Source: Mesorhizobium shangrilense
GTDB taxonomy: Bacteria > Pseudomonadota > Alphaproteobacteria > Rhizobiales > Rhizobiaceae
NCBI RefSeq assembly: GCF_040537815.1
Contig: NZ_JBEWSZ010000001.1
Coordinates: 2,852,001 to 2,916,000 of the forward strand
Direction of reading: 5' to 3'
Length of the DNA stretch: 64,000 bases
Below are positions 44,498 through 52,201 of this stretch, piece by piece. Numbering within the stretch: position 1 is the stretch's first letter; each line of letters begins with the position of its first letter. The notes below the pieces were generated by a model that ran no database searches, had not been told where the DNA came from, and worked only from the letters and a program-made list of their open reading frames with translations. The position numbers were made by a program, and so were the translations under genes.

Positions 44498-45663
44498 ACG
44501 CACGCTCCCTCAAGGGCATGACCTGGAGCCACCCGCGCGGCTACGATCCGATGGTCGCCTGCTCGTCCCTGTGGGAGCAAAAGACCGGCGTTGCCATCGA
44601 ATGGGACAAGCGCTCGCTGCAGGATTTCGAATCCTTTCCCGTCGAGGAACTGGCGCGCGCCTATGACCTGATCGTCATCGACCATCCACATGTCGGCCAG
44701 ATCACCGCCGAGCATTGCCTGGCACCGCTTGATGTTGCCGGGCGGGAAGCGGATCGCGCGGCACTCAGGGACGGCAGCCTCGGCCAGTCCTATCCAAGCT
44801 ACACATGGCAAGGCCGACAGTGGGCATTTCCGATCGACGCTGCCAGCCAGGTGCAGGCGTGGCGGCCGGACCGGCTCGATGCGGCACCAACGCGCTGGTC
44901 CGAGGTGCTGGAGTTGGCGCGGCGAGGCCATGTCCTGTTGCCGCTGCGGCCGCCGCATTCGCTGATGACACTCTACACGCTTGCCGGCAATCTCGGCCGC
45001 CCGTGCGCAACCGATGCGCCCGGCGATCTCATTGATATCGAGACGGGCAAGCAGGTTTTCGAGATGATGCGAGAGATCGCCGCCCTCGTCGATCCGGCCT
45101 GCCTTGGCATGGACCCGATCGCGGTTTCCGAGGATATGGCCGCGACCGGCTCGCGCACCCAGTGCGCGCCGCTGATCTATGGCTACGTTTCCTACGCCAT
45201 CGCCGGTTTCCGGCCCAATCGCCTTGCCTTCACGGACATCCCGGTCGCCGGCGATGCCGGCCCGGTCGGTTCGGCACTGGGCGGAACCGGTATCGCCGTC
45301 TCGGCCTTTTCGAAGGCGAAGCAGGCGGCGATCGACTTCGCCTATTGGATCGCCAGCGGCGACGTGCAGCGCGGCCCCTATGCCGTAGCTGGCGGCCAGC
45401 CCGGCCATGCCGCGGCCTGGGAGGATCCTGCCGTCAACGCAGCGACCGGCAATTTCTACAGGGATACGCGCGCCACGCTCGACGGCGCATGGGTCAGGCC
45501 GCGGCACGATGGCTACATGGCGTTCCAGCAGAGCGCCTCCGATCGCATCAATCTCGGCCTGGTCGAGCGGCACGCCGCCGCTCCCGTCATCGCCGATCTC
45601 AATCGCCTGTTTCGGGACAGCTTCCCGGCGCGGGTGTCCGGCGCTGCCGGTGGAGGAGCCTGA
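44494..45663 (+). CDS. Solute-binding-protein homologue without signal peptide
   Basis: Protein of 389 residues of the extracellular solute-binding family 1 fold: LKGMTWSHPRGYDPMVACSS, KTGVAIEWDKRSLQDF, YDLIVIDHPHVGQITAEH, QWAFPIDAASQVQAW and a sugar-SBP-like C-terminal half (GGTGIAVSAFSKAKQAAIDF). The N-terminus begins directly with the first strand; no signal peptide or lipobox is present, and the GTG start overlaps the CoA-transferase stop as GTGA, so a missed upstream signal is unlikely. It is probably cytoplasmic, perhaps a sensor or an enzyme on this fold. The true secreted binding protein is the next gene. Confidence 0.75.
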   Translation: MNARSLKGMTWSHPRGYDPMVACSSLWEQKTGVAIEWDKRSLQDFESFPVEELARAYDLIVIDHPHVGQITAEHCLAPLDVAGREADRAALRDGSLGQSYPSYTWQGRQWAFPIDAASQVQAWRPDRLDAAPTRWSEVLELARRGHVLLPLRPPHSLMTLYTLAGNLGRPCATDAPGDLIDIETGKQVFEMMREIAALVDPACLGMDPIAVSEDMAATGSRTQCAPLIYGYVSYAIAGFRPNRLAFTDIPVAGDAGPVGSALGGTGIAVSAFSKAKQAAIDFAYWIASGDVQRGPYAVAGGQPGHAAAWEDPAVNAATGNFYRDTRATLDGAWVRPRHDGYMAFQQSASDRINLGLVERHAAAPVIADLNRLFRDSFPARVSGAAGGGA

Positions 45664-45686
45664 AACAACTAGAACGGAGGAGAACA

Positions 45687-46874
45687 ATGAAAAGCATGAT
45701 GCGCGGCCTTCTGGCCGCAACCGCCTTTGTATCGATCACGACGATTGCCTATGCCGAGGATGTGCAGGGGGTGATCGCGGGACTGCCGACTGAATTGAAG
45801 GCGCAGTATGACGGCGCGCCGCAGAAAATCCTGCCCTCGGCCTGGGACAACTTCACGCCGCCGCCGAAGCCGTGGAAATGGTGCCATTCGGAATCCTACC
45901 AGGGCAATCCGTGGCGGGTCACGGTGACCAAGGAACTGAAGCGTCTTGTCGACGGGCTGATTGCCGACGGCACGGTGTCCAGCTTCGAAGTCTCGGATTC
46001 CAACAACGATGCCAGCCAGCAGATCAACCAGATCCGCGCCTTCATCGACAAGAAGTGCTCGATCATCACCTCGATCCCCGGCTCGGCGACCGCACTGGAT
46101 GACGCCATCGATGCCGCCGCCAAGGCCGGCATTCCCTTCCTGACCGCCGCCGGGTCGGTGACCAGCCCGAATGCGATCAATGTCGATTCCAACTATGCGC
46201 GTTGGGGCTACGACATGATGACGGCGATCGGCAAGGCCGACCCGAACGGCGCCAGCATCCTGTTGGTCGAAGGCATTGCCGGCCACCCGATCGTGGTGCA
46301 GGAACGCCAGGGCGCGGACAAGGCGCTGGCCGAGAATCCGAAGCTGAAGATCGCGCGCAACGTCAACGGCAACTGGACGGCAAACGTCACCAAGACCGTG
46401 GTGCTGCAGGCGATCGCCACCAATCCGGCGCCGATCGACGCGGTGTGGACGACAGGCAGCGAAAGCCGCGTCGTCGCGGAAGCCTTTGCGCAAGCCGGAA
46501 GGCCTGCTCCGCTGATCACCGGTTCGATCACCGGCGATGCGCTGGGCTACTGGAAGGCCAATCCCGACAAGTACCGCTTCGAAGGCCATGCAGTGCTGCC
46601 GCACTGGACCGCCGAGACGCTGTTTCGCATCGGCGTGCGCATGCTCGATGGCCAGAAGCCCAAGCTGAACACGCTGCTGATCCCGATCCCGCCGGTTCAC
46701 AGCGCGGATCTCGGCGCCTGGTACAAGGACTGCATGACACCGGACGCGGTTTCGATCTTCCCGGTCCCGCCAAAGGACCCGATGCCGGAGGAATGGCTCA
46801 ATGCCTATTTCGCCAATCCTGCGCCGACCCAGGGCTGGGACTATTCGAAGGTGCCGGACGCCTGCGCCAAGTAA
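45687..46874 (+). CDS. Sugar ABC transporter substrate-binding protein (periplasmic-binding type 1)
   Basis: Secreted binding protein of 395 residues. Signal peptide MKSMMRGLLAATAFVSITTI with cleavage at AYAED. The mature protein shows the type 1 sugar-binding pattern (FEVSDSNNDASQQINQIRAF, SIITSIPGSATALDDAIDAA, WTTGSESRVVAEAF, PLITGSITGD). GGAGGAGAA precedes the start. A hairpin with T-run follows the stop before the ATPase genes, likely favouring high expression of the binding protein. Ligand unknown. Confidence 0.87.
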   Translation: MKSMMRGLLAATAFVSITTIAYAEDVQGVIAGLPTELKAQYDGAPQKILPSAWDNFTPPPKPWKWCHSESYQGNPWRVTVTKELKRLVDGLIADGTVSSFEVSDSNNDASQQINQIRAFIDKKCSIITSIPGSATALDDAIDAAAKAGIPFLTAAGSVTSPNAINVDSNYARWGYDMMTAIGKADPNGASILLVEGIAGHPIVVQERQGADKALAENPKLKIARNVNGNWTANVTKTVVLQAIATNPAPIDAVWTTGSESRVVAEAFAQAGRPAPLITGSITGDALGYWKANPDKYRFEGHAVLPHWTAETLFRIGVRMLDGQKPKLNTLLIPIPPVHSADLGAWYKDCMTPDAVSIFPVPPKDPMPEEWLNAYFANPAPTQGWDYSKVPDACAK

Positions 46875-46885
46875 TATCTTGAACG

Positions 46886-46913
46886 CCGGCGTCACATGCG
46901 CGGCGCCGGTTTT
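46886..46913 (+). terminator. Hairpin with T-run between binding protein and ATPase genes
   Basis: CCGGCG (46886-46891) pairs with CGCCGG (46904-46909), followed directly by TTTT. It is short and within an operon, so it is more likely an attenuating or mRNA-stabilising hairpin than a full terminator. Confidence 0.5.
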
Positions 46914-46931
46914 CCCTGACAGGAACCTGCC

Positions 46932-47669
46932 ATGCTGGAAGTCCAGGATGTCTCGAAACGCTATGGCGAAACGGTGGCGCTGGCGAAGGCCTCGATCGCG
47001 TTTCGCGCCGGCACGATCCACACCATCCTGGGCGAGAATGGCTCGGGCAAGAGCACCCTTGTCAAACTCCTGTCGGGGATCGTCCAACCCGATAGCGGTA
47101 CTATCCGGCTTGACGGAGCACCCTTCTCCGGCTTCGGACCGGCGGCATTCCAGGCCGCCGGCTTCGCCACCGTGTTCCAGGAAGTGCTGATCGCACCCGA
47201 CCGCTCGGTGACCGACAACATCCTGCTCGGCCTCGATGGCTTGCTGAAACGAAACGTGCCACGGGCGGAACGGCAGCGCCGGGCGCAAGCGGTGCTGAAA
47301 CAATTCGCGGTGACCGAGATCCCTCTAGACCAACCAGCGGGACAATTGCCGCTGGCGGTCCAGCAGCTAGTGGTGCTTGCCCGCGCGGTGGTCCGCACGC
47401 CGCGCATTCTCATTCTCGACGAAGTGACGGCCGCGCTCGACTTCGCCGACCGCGAGGCGGTTTTCGCCATGATGCGCAAGCTGGCCTCGGAGGGCTGCCT
47501 GATCCTGTTCATCACCCATCGCATGGACGAGGTGATGACGCTTTCCGACCGAATTTCCGTGCTGCGCGGCGGCAATGTGGTGGCAACGGAAGAGCGCGGC
47601 ACATCGACCGCGTCCGAACTGCTCAAGGCGATGGCGCCGCGCACCGCGGCGGAGCTCGCGCATGGCTGA
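46932..47669 (+). CDS. Sugar ABC transporter ATP-binding protein, first half of a split RbsA-type ATPase
   Basis: ATPase of 245 residues matching the N-terminal domain of RbsA/MglA: Walker A GENGSGKST near residue 37, Q-loop in TVFQEVLIAPDRSVTDN, a degenerate signature AGQLPLAVQQLVVLARA, Walker B ILILDEVTAALD and H-loop FITHRMDEVM. RbsA proteins normally carry two such domains in about 500 residues; here the frame stops after one and the second domain is a separate gene that overlaps by eight bases. The overlap, with ATG inside the end of this gene, shows that the split is a real gene arrangement and not obviously a sequencing error. Confidence 0.83.
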   Translation: MLEVQDVSKRYGETVALAKASIAFRAGTIHTILGENGSGKSTLVKLLSGIVQPDSGTIRLDGAPFSGFGPAAFQAAGFATVFQEVLIAPDRSVTDNILLGLDGLLKRNVPRAERQRRAQAVLKQFAVTEIPLDQPAGQLPLAVQQLVVLARAVVRTPRILILDEVTAALDFADREAVFAMMRKLASEGCLILFITHRMDEVMTLSDRISVLRGGNVVATEERGTSTASELLKAMAPRTAAELAHG

Positions 47670-48405
47670 TCTGACTGCCCTTTCGGTGCGTGGCCTGGTC
47701 ATCGCGCCCGGTGCCCTCCCCGTGACACAGACGATCGCGCCGGGCGAGATCGTCGGCCTTGCCGGCCTGGACGGCCATGGGCAGGAGCGGTTCCTGAAGG
47801 CGTTGGCCGGCCTGGAGAAACCTGTCGGCGGCGATGTGATCATCGACACGCCAGCTGGACCGCGCGCTGTGACCAGTTTTCGCAAGGCGGTCGCCAGCGG
47901 CATCGCCTATTTGCCGCGAGACCGGCGCGCCACCGGCATTTTTCCGACCCAGTCGGTGCTGGACAATTTCGCTGTCTCGACGTTGTCGCGCGACATGCGT
48001 TTCGGCCTGCTCAATTTCTCACGACGGCGGCAGCGCTACGAGGCGTATCGCGAAAAGCTCTCCATCGTCGCACCACGGCCGGACGCCGCGATCACCACGC
48101 TTTCGGGCGGCAACCAGCAGAAGGTGCTGCTGGCCCGAGCGCTGGCGCTGGAGCCGGCATTCCTGCTGCTCAACGACCCGACGCGCGGCGTCGACGTGGC
48201 GACGCGCCATATCCTCTACGACGTGTTCAGGGGACTGGCCGCCGACGGCATGTCGCTGGTCATCCTGTCGAGCGAGATCGAGGAAATCCTGCTGCTGTGC
48301 CATCGCGTTCTGGTTTTTCGTGAACAGCAGGTGGCGGCTGAAATCACCGGAGCGCAGATGAACAGCAACGCCGTGATCGCCGCCATGTTCGGACGCGCGG
48401 CATGA
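47662..48405 (+). CDS. Sugar ABC transporter ATP-binding protein, second half of a split RbsA-type ATPase
   Basis: Protein of 247 residues equal to the C-terminal domain of RbsA/MglA: GEIVGLAGLDGHGQERFLKAL replaces Walker A (degenerate in the family too), YLPRDRRATGIFPTQSVLDN, signature [17 protein letters not shown] and the DPTRGVDVATR loop. Walker B reads FLLLNDPTRGVD, with Asn-Asp where the family has Asp-Glu, so this half may not hydrolyse ATP. H-loop position is Ser as usual for this domain. ATG at 47662 overlaps the first half; the stop overlaps the permease start as ATGA. Confidence 0.82.
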   Translation: MADLTALSVRGLVIAPGALPVTQTIAPGEIVGLAGLDGHGQERFLKALAGLEKPVGGDVIIDTPAGPRAVTSFRKAVASGIAYLPRDRRATGIFPTQSVLDNFAVSTLSRDMRFGLLNFSRRRQRYEAYREKLSIVAPRPDAAITTLSGGNQQKVLLARALALEPAFLLLNDPTRGVDVATRHILYDVFRGLAADGMSLVILSSEIEEILLLCHRVLVFREQQVAAEITGAQMNSNAVIAAMFGRAA

Positions 48406-49343
48406 TGGGCTCCTGGCGCAAATTGCGCGGCGCGGGTTTCGCGGTCGTGCTGCTGGTCATCCTGGCGGCGGTCAACCTGCTGCTCAACCCGGCCCGCTTC
48501 CATCCCTCGGCCTGGGGCACGCTGATCGGTCTCGCCGCGCCGCTGATCGGCGCGGCGGTCGCCTCGGCTCCCGTCATCCTGGCCGGACGCGGCGGCATCG
48601 ATATTTCCGTCGGGCCGCTGATGGGCTTCGTCAACGCGATCGTGATCCAGTGGCTGTTCCTGACGCTTGGCGTCTCCTCGCCATTGATCATCGTGCCAGC
48701 GGCGCTGCTGATCGGCGCGCTGGTCGGGGCTGCCAACGGCTTCCTGGCCACCGTCGTGCGCATCCAGCCGATCGTCGCGACACTGGGCACCTACCTGATC
48801 CTTGCCGGCATAACGCTGACCATCCTGCCCGCGCCGATCGGCCCGGCGCCGGCATGGCTGAAGGCGATGTCGGGTCCCTGGTCAGCTGTGCCGCTGGCGC
48901 TGATCTTCATGTTCTGGTGGCTGGTGCGGCAGACCCCCTACTACGACCAGCTGATGGCGGTCGGCAGTGACGACCGCGCCGCCTACACGGCCGGCGTTCC
49001 CGTCACCAAGGTTCGCTTCATCGCCTATGTCATGACCGGCATGCTGGCCGCCTGCGCCGGCCTGATGCTGACGGCGCTGATCGGTTCGGCCGATCCCAAC
49101 ATCGGACCGACCTACACGCTGATCGCCATTGCCGCTGTCGCGCTTGGCGGCGTCAGCCTTGCCGGCGGACGTGGCGGACTCTTGGGCGCCGCGATCGGCG
49201 CCATCGACATCTTCCTGCTGCAGAGCGTGCTGACCGCCTTCAATGTCTCCACCTATGTGCTGCAGATCGCCTATGGCGTCATCCTCGTCATGGCCGTCAT
49301 CATGACGGCGCTGCAGGAACGGCTCTCCGGACGGAAAGGCTGA
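48402..49343 (+). CDS. Sugar ABC transporter permease, RbsC type
   Basis: Inner-membrane permease of 313 residues of the BPD_transp_2 family with eight or more hydrophobic segments. Signature segments: ILAGRGGIDISVGPLMGFVN, GAANGFLATVVRIQPIVATL, and the late IAAVALGGVSLAGGRGGLLGA. It starts inside the stop of the second ATPase half and is followed by a second permease five bases later, so the importer has a heteromeric channel. Confidence 0.88.
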   Translation: MMGSWRKLRGAGFAVVLLVILAAVNLLLNPARFHPSAWGTLIGLAAPLIGAAVASAPVILAGRGGIDISVGPLMGFVNAIVIQWLFLTLGVSSPLIIVPAALLIGALVGAANGFLATVVRIQPIVATLGTYLILAGITLTILPAPIGPAPAWLKAMSGPWSAVPLALIFMFWWLVRQTPYYDQLMAVGSDDRAAYTAGVPVTKVRFIAYVMTGMLAACAGLMLTALIGSADPNIGPTYTLIAIAAVALGGVSLAGGRGGLLGAAIGAIDIFLLQSVLTAFNVSTYVLQIAYGVILVMAVIMTALQERLSGRKG

Positions 49344-49348
49344 CAGAC

Positions 49349-50314
49349 ATGGCCCAGACCTGGTTCCAGTCCACCAATGCGCGCGTCGCCGGCGCCTTTG
49401 CCGTCGCGGTCGTCTTGCAGATTGCCGGCACGTTGCTCATCCCCGGCTATTCCGCGCCGTTCGCGATCCGCGCGTTGCTGGTCATCGCCTCGCTGCTGGC
49501 GGTGGCATCGATCGGCCAGACTCTGGTCGTCATCCTCGGCGGCATCGACCTGTCGATCCCCTTCGTCATCGGCTTTGCCAATGTCGTTGCCGCGCAACTC
49601 TATGGCAATGGCATGGACTTCGCTGTCGTCTGCCTGATCGTCGGCGTGCTGGCCATCCTGATCGGCGCGCTGAACGGCCTGATCTCGCGCGGGCTGAACA
49701 TCCACCCGCTGATCGTCACACTGGGCATCGGCATGATCGTGCAGGGCGCCGTCCTGTTGTGGACCGGCGGCTTTCCATCCGGGTCGGCGCCGCAGGCAGT
49801 TTCCGACTTCGTCTCGATCGGCGGCTCCATAGGACCACTGCCGGTACCGGCGGTGGTGCCATGCGTGGCGGTGCTGGCCTTGCTGGTGACTGTCGTGCTC
49901 GCCCGCACGCCCTATGGGCGGCGCCTCTATGCGGTCGGCAGCAATCCGGAGGCCGCGCCGCTGGCGCTGATCGATCCCGTGCGCATGTGGACGATGACCT
50001 ACGCCGCGAGCGCTTTCTTCGCCGCCGTGGCCGGCGTGCTGCTGCTCGGCTTCACGGGATCGGCCTATGGCGATGTCGGCCAGCCCTATCTGTTCCAGAC
50101 GATCGCCGCGGTGGTGGTCGGCGGTGCCGCCCTCGTCGGCGGCCGCGGCAATTATTTCGGCACCATCGCCGGCGTGCTTGTGCTGACGGAGATCAACACG
50201 CTGCTGATCGGGTTGGGCTTCCAGCCCTCGACGGTGCAGGCGGCCCTTGGCTTCGTCATCGTGCTGCTGGTTTCGCTCTATGGCCGCGAGCGGCATGTGT
50301 CGGCGACGATCTGA
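49349..50314 (+). CDS. Sugar ABC transporter permease, RbsC type
   Basis: Second permease of the same importer, 321 residues. Family markers are VVILGGIDLSIPFVIGFANV, LNGLISRGLNIHPLIVTLGI, LYAVGSNPEAAPL and VVGGAALVGGRGNYFGTIAG. It ends the plus-strand operon that begins with the leader ORF at 42.7 kb and converges with the amidohydrolase gene 36 bases later. Confidence 0.88.
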   Translation: MAQTWFQSTNARVAGAFAVAVVLQIAGTLLIPGYSAPFAIRALLVIASLLAVASIGQTLVVILGGIDLSIPFVIGFANVVAAQLYGNGMDFAVVCLIVGVLAILIGALNGLISRGLNIHPLIVTLGIGMIVQGAVLLWTGGFPSGSAPQAVSDFVSIGGSIGPLPVPAVVPCVAVLALLVTVVLARTPYGRRLYAVGSNPEAAPLALIDPVRMWTMTYAASAFFAAVAGVLLLGFTGSAYGDVGQPYLFQTIAAVVVGGAALVGGRGNYFGTIAGVLVLTEINTLLIGLGFQPSTVQAALGFVIVLLVSLYGRERHVSATI

Positions 50315-50350
50315 ACTTCAGCGCCGACGGTCGGGCATGCTCGGCCCGCT

Positions 50351-51187
50351 TCACAGGCTCCACAGCCGCTTGGCGTTGGCGGACAGCAGCATTGTCCGTT
50401 CATCCGGGCTTGCGCCGCCGATCAACGCGTGCGTGGCCGCCACCCAGGTCGCGAGGCCGCCGCCAAGCGTGCATACCGGCCAGTCGCTGCCCCAGACGAC
50501 ACGATCCCAGCCGAAGCATGTGATGGTGTGCTCGACATAGGGTCGCAGGGTTTCGACAGTCCAGGATCCGGCGTCCGCATAGGCGACCACGCCAGAAATC
50601 TTGGCGACGACATTGGGGCGCCGCGCGATCTCCGCCATATGCTCGCGCCACGGATGCTCGGCGCCACCCTTGATATCCGGCACGCCGCAATGGTCGAGCA
50701 CGAACTGCACGCCGGGCGCGAGATCGGCAAGTGCGATGGCCCTGGGGATCTGGTGCGGCAGGACGACGAGATCGAAGGTCAGGCCGGTGCCGGCAATCCG
50801 CGTGATGTTTTCCCGAAACAGGGTGCCCTCCGAGAGCGCGTCCGGCATGACGTGGAGCACGCGGCGAAAGCCCTTGACGAAAGGATCAGCCCGCTGACGT
50901 TCCAGATAGGTGGCAAAGTCCTTCTCTTCCGGACGGCAAGAGGCGATAACGCCGCGCAGCAGGCTGCCCTTCTGCCGTGACTGCGCCTTCACATGGCCGG
51001 TCTCGGCCTCGATGTCCGCCGGATCGACATCGACCTCCATATGCAACGCCCCCTCGATGCCGGCGCGACGCGCCTGGGTCGCATATTCGTCATGGGAGAA
51101 ATCGCGGTTCAGCGCCGGCACGCCGCCGAGCCAGGGGTAACGCAGTGCCGACAGGTCGATGAGGTGCAGATGGGTGTCGAAGATCAT
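50351..51187 (-). CDS. Amidohydrolase 2 family protein, sugar-lactonase-like
   Basis: TIM-barrel metal hydrolase of 278 residues of the group that includes L-fuconolactonase and L-rhamnono-lactonase. It begins with the metal motif FDTHLHLIDLSALRYPWL; FVLDHCGVPDIKGG and VVWGSDWPVC supply further His/Asp ligands. It should hydrolyse a sugar lactone made by oxidation of the imported sugar. It lies in the same orientation as the IclR gene, 66 bases after it, so both may be one transcript, divergent from the importer and enzyme genes of the same cluster. Confidence 0.83.
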   Translation of the reverse strand: MIFDTHLHLIDLSALRYPWLGGVPALNRDFSHDEYATQARRAGIEGALHMEVDVDPADIEAETGHVKAQSRQKGSLLRGVIASCRPEEKDFATYLERQRADPFVKGFRRVLHVMPDALSEGTLFRENITRIAGTGLTFDLVVLPHQIPRAIALADLAPGVQFVLDHCGVPDIKGGAEHPWREHMAEIARRPNVVAKISGVVAYADAGSWTVETLRPYVEHTITCFGWDRVVWGSDWPVCTLGGGLATWVAATHALIGGASPDERTMLLSANAKRLWSL

Positions 51188-51253
51188 GGCCGCGCGTTCC
51201 TCCCTGGCGATTCCGGATCATCTCACGGAGAAATCATTCATTCAAATAAGAAT

Positions 51254-52042
51254 TCACTTGCCTTGCTTTACGGCTGACCCGGCGAGGTGCGAGAGTTTTT
51301 CAGCTGCAACCTGCAGCAGCCCGATGGTGCGGGTGATGTCTGGCGACTGGGGTGAATTGACCAGGGTTATGTAGGGGACGGAAAGTGCGGCGATCGCCTT
51401 GCCGTCCGATCCCAGGACAGGCGCCGACAGGTTGAACACGCCGGCTGTCTGCAGCGACGCCATCATCTCGTAGCCACGGTCGCGAATCTGGTCGAGGCGG
51501 GTGAAGAACTCCGGCGACTGGGCGGGCTTGTCGGTGCTGCGCATATGCTCGGAGATCATCATCTGCCGCTCCTCCGGCGAACGGAAAGCGAGCAGGACAT
51601 GGCCCGAGCCGGTGTCGAACAAGCTGATGTGCGAACCGACTCGAATGGAGATTCCCCAATAGTCGGGAGCCTCCTGCTGTGCGATCACCACCGCGGAACC
51701 ACGGTCGAAGACCACAAGCTGGTTGGCCTGCTGCGATGTTTCGGCAAGCTCGCGCATCAGCGGGGTCGCATAGGAAACCAGCCGGCGCACCGGTGCATGC
51801 AATTGCGCCAGGCCGAACAGTTTGAGCGTCAGCGAATAGCGGTCGCCGTCCGGCCGCGTGACATAGCCCCGCCGCACCAGGCGATCCAGCATGCGGTAGA
51901 ACTCATTGGGGCTGCGGTCGAGTTTCTTGGCGATTTCCGCTTGTGTCAGGCCACCATCGACGCCCGCCAGCAACTCGAGGATATCCAGCCCCTTGTCCAG
52001 CGCCGGCGCGCGATAGCGGTCGTCATCCTCGTCTTCGGCCAT
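51254..52042 (-). CDS. IclR family transcriptional regulator
   Basis: Regulator of 262 residues: N-terminal winged helix (LDKGLDILELLAGVDGGLTQ, AEIAKKLDRSPNEFYRMLDR) and a C-terminal IclR effector domain (LSAPVLGSDGKAIAALSVPY). The start at 52042 has GGGGAA six bases upstream; a further ATG at 52072 has none. It diverges from the sugar-importer operon, with a palindrome and a candidate promoter in the 160-base gap, and probably controls the catabolic cluster in response to a sugar-acid intermediate. Confidence 0.88.
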   Translation of the reverse strand: MAEDEDDDRYRAPALDKGLDILELLAGVDGGLTQAEIAKKLDRSPNEFYRMLDRLVRRGYVTRPDGDRYSLTLKLFGLAQLHAPVRRLVSYATPLMRELAETSQQANQLVVFDRGSAVVIAQQEAPDYWGISIRVGSHISLFDTGSGHVLLAFRSPEERQMMISEHMRSTDKPAQSPEFFTRLDQIRDRGYEMMASLQTAGVFNLSAPVLGSDGKAIAALSVPYITLVNSPQSPDITRTIGLLQVAAEKLSHLAGSAVKQGK

Positions 52043-52093
52043 GGTCGTTCCCCAGTGAATTCCAGCTTTCATATACGCATAGAGACCGCGCCT

Positions 52094-52140
52094 CCGAAAG
52101 AACTTTCGGCTTGACGGTGTATAAATGTTTTGTTTGTATA
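52094..52140 (+). promoter_or_regulatory. Palindrome and promoter of the importer operon
   Basis: CCGAAAG (52094-52100) and CTTTCGG (52103-52109) form a perfect seven-base-arm palindrome. It is followed by TTGACG (52111-52116) and TGTATA (52135-52140) with an 18-base spacer, a fair sigma-70-type promoter. CATATAC (52070-52076) and GTATATG (52136-52142) form a wider inverted repeat. An IclR site is likely among these; inference. Confidence 0.5.
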
Positions 52141-52201
52141 TGAATGAACCTGTCCTGCGGCCATGTCATGACCGTCGATGCAGGCTCTTTGGGAGGAACC
52201 A

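Noticed and set aside
45669..47303. Minus-strand frame of 544 codons opposite the binding protein and ATPase
   Set aside because: Antisense shadow; it crosses two well-supported genes and shows no domain.
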